A stretch of 64,000 nt of DNA from the NCBI RefSeq assembly GCF_018228765.1, contig NZ_CP073695.1, positions 1,240,001 through 1,304,000 on the forward strand, in the 5' to 3' direction. The notes beneath the pieces were generated by a model that saw only the letters and a program-made list of their open reading frames with translations, had not been told where the DNA came from and made no database searches. This document shows, piece by piece, positions 24,544-32,015 of the stretch; the first letter of the stretch is position 1; each line of letters begins with the position of its first letter. The translations under genes were made by a program, and so were the position numbers. Origin of the DNA: Halorubrum ruber (lineage in GTDB: Archaea; Halobacteriota; Halobacteria; Halobacteriales; Haloferacaceae).

Positions 24544-24974
24544 GTATTTAAACAACCGTGAGCGACGGCGACGAACGCTTATAAATGGCAGGCGGTTCGG
24601 TGGCGCGTGCCGACGAGCGCCCGGAGGGCGCGAGTCGCACGCGCGAGGGACGCCGCGAACGCCCGGAGGGCGTGAGCGGCGAGGTTGGGGAGGCGTGAGG
24701 CTGCGGTGCTGAGCGGTGCGGGGCGGGACTCAAAGGGGCAGTCGCGAGGGCGAAGCACGCCGCAGCAAGCACCGCAGCGAGGGAGCGACAGTGACCGAGC
24801 GAGGAGCGTGGTTCGAGACGCCGGAGGCGTCTCGTCATCACGAAAGGCGCAAAGCGCCTTTCGAACGACAGCAAGGCGCGCGAGCCCTCGCGACTGGGGC
24901 TTTGGAGGTCGCCATCCCAGCAGCGGTGATCACTTATAAAAAGCCGACAACAACACCACAACTCTCCTTATAAA
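24544..24974 (-). repeat. Structured dispersed element, copy C
   Basis: Reverse orientation, with TTATAAA at 24579-24585, 24934-24940 and 24968-24974. The CTGGGG box is at 24894. Stem I is CAGTCGCGAGGGC/GCCCTCGCGACTG (13 bp). Its loop carries two hairpins absent from most copies (CGAAAGGCGC/GCGCCTTTCG and GAGACGCC/GGCGTCTC). Stem II is GCCGC-TC-ACGCCC paired with GGGCGT-TC-GCGGC, and stem III is GCGCCC/GGGCGC. The left flank shares TTTAAACAACC and the CGTCGCCGTCGCTC complement with copy B. Confidence 0.85.
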
Positions 24975-25196
24975 TGGCCTCACTCACGATATACTACACC
25001 TACTCCCGCAACCGATCAAAAAACACCCTCCAGCGACCGGCCGTTTCAGGCGAGAATTCGTCTGAAAAACGGATTCAACCGGATCGACAGGACGGAATCG
25101 CGCGGATCGAGGTACCGCGTCGACCCCGGAGCCGCGCGGTCACCCGACCACGCCGTTGGGGCGGGCTTTTTGACCTCCCCCGCCGACGGGTCGGGT

Positions 25197-25646
25197 ATGA
25201 CCGATCTCGACATCGACCTCGTCCTCGTGCCCGTCGACGGCAGCGAGGAGTCGCACGAGGCGGTCGATTACGCCATCGCGCTCGCGAGCGAGTACGGCGC
25301 GAGCGTCCACGCGCTGTACGTCCTCGACGAGGAGGTCGTCCGCGCCATCGACCACGGCGTGGTCGACGAGAGCGAGGTGGCCGACGACTCCGAGGCGTTC
25401 ACCGACTCCGTCGCGCGCCGCGCGGAGGCCGCCGGAGTCCCCCACAGCAACTCCATCGCCTACGGCTTCTCCACGTCGGTGAAGACCGTCCACCCCGGGA
25501 GCGTCGTCCTCGACACCGCCGAGGAGCTGGAGTCCGACTTCATCGTCGTCCCGCGCGAGCCGGTCTCCGGCGACCCCGGCGAGGTGCTGGGGAAGGCCGC
25601 GGAGTACGTCCTCCTGTACGCGAGCCAGCCCGTCCTGTCCGTCTGA
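25197..25646 (+). CDS. Universal stress protein (UspA family)
   Basis: A 149-aa single-domain Usp. DLVLVPVDGSEESHEAVDYAIALASEYGASVHALYVLDE is the canonical N-terminal half. The C-terminal region (DFIVVPREPVSGDPGEVLGKAAEYVLLYASQPVLSV) lacks the usual G-2x-G-9x-G(S/T), so nucleotide binding is uncertain. The ATG at 25197 fits a GGCTTTTTGACC box about 28 bp upstream. Its stop overlaps the ATG of the next gene (TGATG), indicating an operon with the DUF63 protein. Confidence 0.87.
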   Translation: MTDLDIDLVLVPVDGSEESHEAVDYAIALASEYGASVHALYVLDEEVVRAIDHGVVDESEVADDSEAFTDSVARRAEAAGVPHSNSIAYGFSTSVKTVHPGSVVLDTAEELESDFIVVPREPVSGDPGEVLGKAAEYVLLYASQPVLSV

Positions 25647-26473
25647 TGGTCGGCGGCCTCCTCCCGGCGGGCACGACGCTTCCCCCCCTCCCCCACCTCC
25701 TCGTCGTCCTGCTCGCGACCGGCGGAGTCGTCGCCGCGCTCCGGCGCCGGCGCCCCTCCGTCACCGCCCGGCGCGTCCTCGCGCTCGCCCCGTGGATGGC
25801 GCTCGGCTCCGCGGCTCACGTCCTCTACGTCGTCGACGCGCTCCCGTCCTCGCTCGCGCCGTTCGCCGGCTCGCCGACCGTCTACCTCACGGTCGGGGTG
25901 CTCGCGGGCGCGGCGTGGCTCGCCGCCGACGCGTGGCTCGCGGTCGATGCCGACCGTCCGGACCGGATCGCGGCGACGCTCGCCGCCGCCGGCGTCCTTC
26001 TCCTCGTCCCGGTCGTCGCCGTCGCCCTCGGGGCCGGGGTCTCACCCGCCGGCGTGCGCTGGTCGGCGGTCGCGTTCGCGCTCACCCTCCCGATCGCGGG
26101 CGCCGCCTGGGTCGGACTGACACGTTTCCGACCCGAGGCCGCGGCAACCGGGTCCGTCGGCGCCCTCGCGGTGTTCGGCCACGCGCTCGACGGCGTCTCG
26201 ACCGCGGTCGGGACGACCCAGCTCGGCTTCGGCGAGCGCACCCCCGTCTCGCGGATCCTGCTCGAAATCGGCGGACTCCCGTCGCTCCCGGTGATCGGCG
26301 AGGGGTGGCTGTTCCTCCTCGTGAAGCTCGCCGTCGCGAGCGCAGTCGTGTGGCTGTTCGCGGCGTACATCCGCGAGGAACCGACGGAGGGGTACCTCCT
26401 CCTCGGATTCGTCGCCGCGATGGGGCTCGGTCCGGCGGCGCACAACCTGCTGCTGTTCTCCGTGGCGGCGTGA
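25646..26473 (+). CDS. DUF63 family membrane protein
   Basis: A 275-aa protein with about eight hydrophobic segments and the blocks of archaeal DUF63: ALAPWMALGSAAHVLYVVDALP near TM2, VFGHALDGVSTAVG, GEGWLFLLVKLAVASAVVW, and the end LGFVAAMGLGPAAHNLL. The conserved His/Asp residues in FGHALDG suggest a metal or proton function, unproven. It is translationally coupled to the upstream Usp gene. Confidence 0.82.
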   Translation: MVGGLLPAGTTLPPLPHLLVVLLATGGVVAALRRRRPSVTARRVLALAPWMALGSAAHVLYVVDALPSSLAPFAGSPTVYLTVGVLAGAAWLAADAWLAVDADRPDRIAATLAAAGVLLLVPVVAVALGAGVSPAGVRWSAVAFALTLPIAGAAWVGLTRFRPEAAATGSVGALAVFGHALDGVSTAVGTTQLGFGERTPVSRILLEIGGLPSLPVIGEGWLFLLVKLAVASAVVWLFAAYIREEPTEGYLLLGFVAAMGLGPAAHNLLLFSVAA

Positions 26474-26505
26474 GGGGAGGCCGGAGCGGCGCGCTCCCGG
26501 TCGCC

Positions 26506-26988
26506 TCACAGGACCGCCAGCGCGAACGCGACCGTGACGCCGGCGAGCAGGACGGCCTGGACGAACGCGCTGGCGAGGGCGCCGACGACGGCGTAGGCCG
26601 CCTGCCGAGCGGCCTCGCGCGTGTCGCCGTCGTGCTCGTCGAGCGCGGCGAGGAAGACGGTGCCGCCCAGTCCGACGACGAGCCCGATCGGGCCGAGCGG
26701 GATCAGGAGGGCGATTCCCACCAGCGTCCCGACGACGACGGTCCGGGTCGACGCGCCGCCGAGCCTCCCGGAGACCATCCCCGACGCGACGTCCGCGGCG
26801 GAGGCCAGCAGCGAGACGACGACGAGCGCGACCACCACGGCGAGGCTCGGTTCCGCGAACCCGGTGGTGGACGCGTAGCCGACGACGGTGAGCGCCGCGA
26901 GGACGCCGCCCGGCACCAGCGGGACGAACGAGCTGGCCGTCCAGACGACGAGCAGCGCGATCGCCAGTCCGGCCGCGAGAGAGACCAT
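26506..26988 (-). CDS. DUF456 family membrane protein
   Basis: A 160-aa protein with four to five hydrophobic segments. The glycine-rich GPIGLVVGLGGTVFLAAL and VASGMVSGRLGGASTRTVVVGTLVG segments match the DUF456 family of small membrane proteins. Function unknown. It is convergent with the DUF63 gene. Confidence 0.75.
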   Translation of the reverse strand: MVSLAAGLAIALLVVWTASSFVPLVPGGVLAALTVVGYASTTGFAEPSLAVVVALVVVSLLASAADVASGMVSGRLGGASTRTVVVGTLVGIALLIPLGPIGLVVGLGGTVFLAALDEHDGDTREAARQAAYAVVGALASAFVQAVLLAGVTVAFALAVL

Positions 26989-27062
26989 ACGGACCGGACG
27001 CTACGTGCGCTGAAAACATTTCACCTCGAGCGGCCCGACAGGGGCGGGTCCGTCGACCCCGC

Positions 27063-27644
27063 TTAGTCCTCTTCTTCGACGACTTCCGGGTCCTCGATGG
27101 CCGATTGGAGGGAGTCGAGCCCGTTGACCCACTCGGAGACGAGCCCGTATTCGAGGTCCTCGACGAGCTCGATGTCGAGCGCCTCGCCGTCGATGACGCG
27201 CGTGCCGGCCTGAACGACGTAGCCGAGCGCGGCGTCGAGGTCGTCGCCCTCCTCGGCCTCGGCGGCCGCGCGCACGAACTCGCTCACGTCGCCCTCGACG
27301 ACGCCGCCGACGACGTACTCCTCGGCCGCGTAGAAGACGGGGACGAGCGAGGTCTGGACGCCGTCGATCAGCATCACCTTGTCCTCGTCGTCAAACTCGA
27401 CGTCGGCGAGGACGATCTCGCGGATGTCGCGGACCTCCTCGACGGCGCGGTCCTCGTCGATGCGGCCGTCGTCGAACGCGGCCAGCACCTTCACCACGGC
27501 GATCGCGGCGTCGTCCTGAAGGTTGAGCAGGAGCCGGGCCGAGTCCTCGTTCTCGGGGTCGATCTCCTCTTCGGCCAGCCGGTCGAGCCAGTTCTGCCAG
27601 CGTTCGTCGGTATAGAACGTTTCAACGGCGTCGTCGTCGGTCAT
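27063..27644 (-). CDS. DUF2150 family protein
   Basis: A 193-aa very acidic, helical archaeal protein matching DUF2150 (FYTDERWQNWLDRLAEEEIDPENEDSARLLLNLQDDAAIAVVKVLAAFDDG). The start at 27644 is preferred to an in-frame upstream start because a GGCATTTGAGT box lies about 27 bp away. No known function. Confidence 0.82.
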   Translation of the reverse strand: MTDDDAVETFYTDERWQNWLDRLAEEEIDPENEDSARLLLNLQDDAAIAVVKVLAAFDDGRIDEDRAVEEVRDIREIVLADVEFDDEDKVMLIDGVQTSLVPVFYAAEEYVVGGVVEGDVSEFVRAAAEAEEGDDLDAALGYVVQAGTRVIDGEALDIELVEDLEYGLVSEWVNGLDSLQSAIEDPEVVEEED

Positions 27645-27728
27645 GTCCCGTACGTCGCCCGGACTACTCAAATGCCTTTCCTATCGATCGCCGCCCGAGA
27701 CCGTGTCTCACCCGCGTGAATCCCGGAA

Positions 27729-28586
27729 TCAGACCTCTCTCTCCAGCGTCGCCTCGGTGTCGATCCCGTACACCGCGCGGGGGGTTGCGACGTGCGCCCG
27801 CCGGACCGCCTCGTCGTGCCCCTCATCCAGCAGCCAGCGCACCCGCCGCGGGACGGTCTTCGGTCCCAGCACCATCCCCGGTCGGTCCGGGTCGTCCACG
27901 AAGTCCGTCTCCATCAGGAACGGCTCCCCCGCCTCGGCGGCGCGCTCCAGCCGCTCCTTGTCGCTCATCACGCTCGGCGTGACCCCCGCCAGCTCGCCGG
28001 CCGCGTAGTGTTTGACGACCTTCGACGGGTCGAGGCCGACCTCCTCGGCGACCGCGGCGAGGTCGGTCAGGTCCTCCGTGGCCTCCGTGTGGAGCTGGAC
28101 GGCGCAGTCGACCTCGGCGCCCAGCTCGAACGCGCGGCGCGTGACCGCGTTCGACGCGTCCCAGACCGCGTCGCTCACGTCGTAGTGGGGCCGCCCGGAC
28201 TTCAGCGCGACCGCGTCCCCGTCGGCGACGTACTCGCTCGCGACCTCGAGGCCGCCGCGCATGAGGTCGCGGGCCTCGTCGGGCGAGAAGTCGCGCTCGT
28301 CGACGAGCCGGCTGATCAGGCCGGGGTGGACGCCCAGGACGGGCCACGCGCGACCCGGCAGGGCCTCCGTCGCGGCCGCGACCGTCTCCAGCGTCTCCTC
28401 GAAGACGGCCCGGAAGTCGGCCGGCTCGTCCGGCTTGACGCCGAGCAGCCACGAGGGCTTGTTCACCACGAGCAGGTGGGTCCCGCCGAGCCGCGCGAAC
28501 TCCTCGACCGCCTCGATCCCGCGGCCGTGTCGCGGGTCGAGGTGGAGATGGTTATCCAGCACCGGCGTGCCGAGGTCCTCTGTCAT
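27729..28586 (-). CDS. TatD-related metal-dependent hydrolase
   Basis: A 285-aa TIM-barrel amidohydrolase. The N-terminal LDNHLHLD gives the H-x-H metal site. VLGVHPGLI and VQLHTEAT provide further histidines, KHYAAG follows, and FLMETDFVDDP holds the C-terminal catalytic Asp. TatD-family enzymes are metal-dependent nucleases or hydrolases; the archaeal branch here has no assigned substrate. Confidence 0.8.
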   Translation of the reverse strand: MTEDLGTPVLDNHLHLDPRHGRGIEAVEEFARLGGTHLLVVNKPSWLLGVKPDEPADFRAVFEETLETVAAATEALPGRAWPVLGVHPGLISRLVDERDFSPDEARDLMRGGLEVASEYVADGDAVALKSGRPHYDVSDAVWDASNAVTRRAFELGAEVDCAVQLHTEATEDLTDLAAVAEEVGLDPSKVVKHYAAGELAGVTPSVMSDKERLERAAEAGEPFLMETDFVDDPDRPGMVLGPKTVPRRVRWLLDEGHDEAVRRAHVATPRAVYGIDTEATLEREV

Positions 28587-28658
28587 GGGAGGGCGTTCGG
28601 CGCCGCGCGATTAGAAGGATCGGTCTCGGGCGGGGGACCGCGTTCGGCGTGGACTCTC

Positions 28659-29675
28659 TCAATCCGCACGGTTCGCCGCGAACGCCGCGTCGGACCGCGG
28701 GACCGTCACGTCGGCGAGACCGGCCTCGATCTCGTCCCGGCGGTCCTCGAACCGCCCGGGCAACACTAAGCGCTCCCCGAGCTCGTCGAGCTGTTCGTCG
28801 CTCGCGTACCCGGGGTCGGCGGTGGCGAGTTCGAAGAGGACGCCCGCGAACTCCCGGAAGTAGACCGAGCGGAACCAGTGGCGGTCGATCTGTTCGGTCG
28901 GGCGCAGACCCATCGACGCGACGGCGTCGCGCATCGCGGACTGGTCGGCGTCGGTCGGCGTCTGGAACGCGACGTGGTGGACCGTGCCGCGCCCCGAACT
29001 GCCCTTCCGGTCCGTCTCGACGACGTCGACGTACTTGCCAACGGTGCCGCTCGCGGCGAAGCGAGTTCGGTCGTTCCCCGTCGCGGCGTCGGCCTCGAAC
29101 TCGGTCTCGGTCAGCCCCATCGTTTCGAGGAGCCGCTCGGTGCGTTCGGCGTCGTCGAGCCACAGCGTCACGGAGTGGAACCCGCGGATCGCGGCCGACT
29201 CGGGGACGAACGCGGTCCACGCCGTTGTCGGGTCGTCGTCGGGGATCTCGACTTCGACCAGCTCGACCGGGAGCCCGTCGGGGTCGCGGAAGGGGAGGAC
29301 CGTCTCGCCGAATCGCTCCTCGCGGTCGTCGTAGTCGACGCCGCGCTCGTCGAACCGCGCCTCCCAGTAGTCGAGGGTCCCCTCGGGCACGCGGAACGCG
29401 GTGCGGGACACCTGCCCGGCGCCGACCTCGCCGTCGGGGAGGTCCGTCCACGGGAAGAACGTCATGCTGGTGCCGGGCGTCCCCTCCGCGTCCCCGTAGA
29501 AGAAGTGGTACGTCCCGGGGTCGTCTTGGTTGATCGAGCGCTTCACGAGCCGGAGCCCGAGCGTCTCGACCCAGAAGTCGAGGTTCCGCTGCGGGTCGCC
29601 CGCCACGCAGGTGACGTGGTGGATCCCCGGCGTGGCGTTCGGGTCGTCGCCGCCGTTCTCGGATTCATCCGTCAT
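28659..29675 (-). CDS. VOC-family ring-cleaving dioxygenase (glyoxalase superfamily)
   Basis: A 338-aa protein with two vicinal-oxygen-chelate modules. GIHHVTCVAGDPQRNLDFWVETLG opens the first; GTVHHVAFQTPTD and YFREFAGVLFELATADPG in the second supply His and Glu metal ligands. The order and length match the MhqO/LinE-like (hydroquinone-type) ring-cleaving dioxygenases. It probably acts in aromatic breakdown or detoxification; the substrate is unproven. Confidence 0.82.
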   Translation of the reverse strand: MTDESENGGDDPNATPGIHHVTCVAGDPQRNLDFWVETLGLRLVKRSINQDDPGTYHFFYGDAEGTPGTSMTFFPWTDLPDGEVGAGQVSRTAFRVPEGTLDYWEARFDERGVDYDDREERFGETVLPFRDPDGLPVELVEVEIPDDDPTTAWTAFVPESAAIRGFHSVTLWLDDAERTERLLETMGLTETEFEADAATGNDRTRFAASGTVGKYVDVVETDRKGSSGRGTVHHVAFQTPTDADQSAMRDAVASMGLRPTEQIDRHWFRSVYFREFAGVLFELATADPGYASDEQLDELGERLVLPGRFEDRRDEIEAGLADVTVPRSDAAFAANRAD

Positions 29676-29770
29676 ACCTCGGTCTACGTTGCGTAGGGAC
29701 TTGAATCGGCGCGGACACTGGTGTTACCGGGTGGGATATCTCGACGAAAAACGCCGAGTGACGGATGCGA

Positions 29771-30205
29771 TTTATAGAGAATCGTGAACGGCAGTGACAC
29801 CATTTATAAACAAACTACGGTGGCGCGTGCCTGCGAGCGGCCGCCCCCGGCGGCCGCGAGGAGCACGCGCGAGGGAGTCAGTCGCCCGAAGCGGAGCGAG
29901 GGCGACTGACGAGGCTGGGGAGGCGTGAGGTGCGGAGCGGTGCGGGGTGGGACTCAAAGGGGCAGCCGCGAGGGCCGCGCAGACGACGTAAGCACCGCAG
30001 CGAGCAGCGCGAGCGAGGAGCGCAACGAGTGTGCGCGGCCCTCGCGGCTGGGGCTTTGGCGGAGTTCGCCACCAATCTGCGAGCAGCGATTTATAAATGA
30101 GCTGCTGAGGCTCTGGAGACGTTCGCCGTGGGTCCACTGCCAGCGATTTATAAACGAGTGGTTGAGAATTCGGGGATTCACAGCCGGCCCGCCTGTGTTT
30201 ATAAA
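29771..30205 (-). repeat. Structured dispersed element, copy D
   Basis: Reverse orientation, bracketed by TTTATAAA at 29813-29820 and 30090-30097. On the unit side CTGGGG at 30048 recurs as CTGAGG at 30105 and TTGAGA at 30162, exactly 57 bp apart. Further TTTATAAA boxes are at 30147 and 30198. Stem I is CAGCCGCGAGGGCCGCGCA with a perfect 19-bp complement. Stem II is GTCAGTCGCCC/GGGCGACTGAC and stem III is GCGGCCGCC/GGCGGCCGC. No coding frame is credible. Confidence 0.85.
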
Positions 30206-30279
30206 TACCGTCGCGCGTCCGTATATATCGCGACCGAGTGAAACACATGCGATCTCGGATGCTCTATCGAACCGACTGA

Positions 30280-31125
30280 TCAGCGAGCCCGCGTCATCGC
30301 TCGCTCGATCCGCACCCGGAGCGCTTCCAGGCGGTCGCCGACGGTTCCGACCGCGGCGAGGACCGGATACGTGATGTCGAGGTCTTGGTAGCAGTACCCC
30401 GGCAGGTCGAGCTCGTCGCCGAGCGCGAGCCGGCGCTCGTGATCTGCGAGCACGCGCTGGCGGCGCGCCGCGATGCGGTCGCAGTCCTCTCTAAGCGCCC
30501 CGATCCGGGTCCGGCAGGCGTCGAGCGCGCCGAACCCGACTGACGCCGCTTCGGCGTCGTCGCCGCCGAGTTCGTCGTCGATCGCCTCGATCTCTGTCCG
30601 GATCGGTTCCAGCCGCGACTCCGCGCGCTCGACGGACTCGGTCTCCGACTCCAGGGCGTCGAGGAACGCCTCCCGCTCCTCGATCGCGGTCTCGGCGGCG
30701 CTCAGCAGGGACCGCTTGTACGCCCCGCGGAAGCAGTCCGTGCGGGTGAGCGCGTACGCGAGCTCCGGACCGAACTCCTCGGCGACGCTCCGCTCGTAGG
30801 TGTCGTCGTACTCCTCGGCGTAGTGCGGGACCGACATCACGGTGGCCCGGTACGCGTCCCGAACCGCGACGAGCCGGGAGCCGGGCGACGCCCGCACCGT
30901 TCCGGGATCCGGCGTCGCCCCGCCGAGCGCGCCGCCGCCGAACGCGTCCGGCGACGCGGCGTCCGACGGTCCGACGCTCCCGTCCTCGCTCGGAATCGAC
31001 GACACGCGGCCGCGGAACGCCCGGAACGCTTCGCGCTCGTCGACGACGCGGCGCCGCTCGACGCGGAGCGCGGCCCGCGCCGCCCGAATCGGATCGCTCC
31101 CCTCGTCCGCGTGAGTCGCTGCCAT
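30280..31125 (-). CDS. DUF7260-like haloarchaeal coiled-coil protein
   Basis: A 281-aa, largely helical protein with repeated heptad-like Arg/Glu/Ala stretches (about 8-40 and 130-250). A central segment reads VPHYAEEYDDTYERSVAEEFGPEL, and near the C-terminus come LPGYCYQDLDITYPVLAAV and a final helix. The pattern fits the haloarchaeal DUF7260 group. The start at 31125 follows a CACATATAAGCG box about 35 bp upstream; a GTG four codons earlier is possible. Confidence 0.65.
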   Translation of the reverse strand: MAATHADEGSDPIRAARAALRVERRRVVDEREAFRAFRGRVSSIPSEDGSVGPSDAASPDAFGGGALGGATPDPGTVRASPGSRLVAVRDAYRATVMSVPHYAEEYDDTYERSVAEEFGPELAYALTRTDCFRGAYKRSLLSAAETAIEEREAFLDALESETESVERAESRLEPIRTEIEAIDDELGGDDAEAASVGFGALDACRTRIGALREDCDRIAARRQRVLADHERRLALGDELDLPGYCYQDLDITYPVLAAVGTVGDRLEALRVRIERAMTRAR

Positions 31126-31307
31126 ACGTCGCGGCACGTCGAGACCCCTCGTAAGCGCTTATATGTGTGGTATCGCGGACGGCAGAGATGTCCGGACCGT
31201 TCCGGAGCGGTATATACTTCCATCGCCATCCCCGTCAGTTGCGGCCGCGGTCGCTCGTACCGGCCCCGGTGGGCAGCGATTTTACCGCTCCGCCGCCGAC
31301 AGTCGGT

Positions 31308-31673
31308 ATGGAGAAGGTGTCCCTCGCCGAGGCGTTCGACTCGTTCGACGAGACGTGGTCGCCGCGGCTCGCCGGCGAGCTCAACGGGCAGGCGGTGAAG
31401 CTCGCGAAGGCGGACGGCGAGTTCGTCTGGCATCAGCACGAAGACGCCGACGAGCTGTTCCTCGTCAACGCGGGGCGGCTCCGGATCGAGTTCCGCGAAG
31501 ACGACGATGTCGTGCTGGAGGAAGGCGAGTTCGCGATCGTCCCGCGCGGGACCGAACACCTCCCAGTCGCCGAGCCGGAGGCCGAAATCCTCCTCTTCGA
31601 GCCGAGCGAGACGCGCAACACGGGCGACGTCGAGACCGACGAGACCGTGACCGATCTGGCACGCCTCGACTAA
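31308..31673 (+). CDS. Single-domain cupin protein
   Basis: A 121-aa cupin. The first motif, FVWHQHEDADELFLVNAGRLRIEF, holds two His and a Glu for a metal. The second, GEFAIVPRGTEHLPVAEPEAEILLFEP, supplies the last His. It fits small cupins of unknown substrate. The ATG at 31308 is about 27 bp from a GCGATTTTACC box, giving a leaderless mRNA. Confidence 0.85.
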   Translation: MEKVSLAEAFDSFDETWSPRLAGELNGQAVKLAKADGEFVWHQHEDADELFLVNAGRLRIEFREDDDVVLEEGEFAIVPRGTEHLPVAEPEAEILLFEPSETRNTGDVETDETVTDLARLD

Positions 31674-31676
31674 CTC

Positions 31677-32015
31677 TCACGTCACCACGGCCCGCGCGAG
31701 CGACCCGAACAGCGGCAGCGCCAGCCCCGCGCCGACCGTGACGTAGACGACCGGGAACATGTCCGACGCGGGGCCGACCGCCGGCCCGAGCGAGACCGCG
31801 AACGCGGCGAGGACGGCGACGCCGGCGAGGAGCGCGTACCCCGCCCCCCGACGCACTGTCGGCGCCGCGAGCGAGGCGAGCGCGCCTGCGGCGATCAGCC
31901 CGAGCCAGTGGACCGACGCGAGCGCGACGCCGACCGCGAGCGCACCGGCGAGCGCGACCGCGTGGAGTCGCGGATCCGTCCTGACGCGGCCCGAGAGGGA
32001 GGTAGAGTCGCTCAT
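31677..32015 (-). CDS. Hypothetical membrane protein coupled to penicillin acylase
   Basis: A 112-aa protein with about four hydrophobic segments and a short cytosolic N-terminus (MSDSTSLSGRVRTDPRLH). Its ATG overlaps the stop of the penicillin-acylase gene (ATGA at 32015-32012 on the minus strand), so the two are translationally coupled. No family name. Confidence 0.7.
   Translation of the reverse strand: MSDSTSLSGRVRTDPRLHAVALAGALAVGVALASVHWLGLIAAGALASLAAPTVRRGAGYALLAGVAVLAAFAVSLGPAVGPASDMFPVVYVTVGAGLALPLFGSLARAVVT

Noticed and set aside
24974-25645. Long N-terminal extension of the DUF63 protein frame from 24974
   Set aside because: The extension overlaps the Usp gene in another frame and is Arg-rich; the ATG at 25646 overlaps the Usp stop and gives the family N-terminus.
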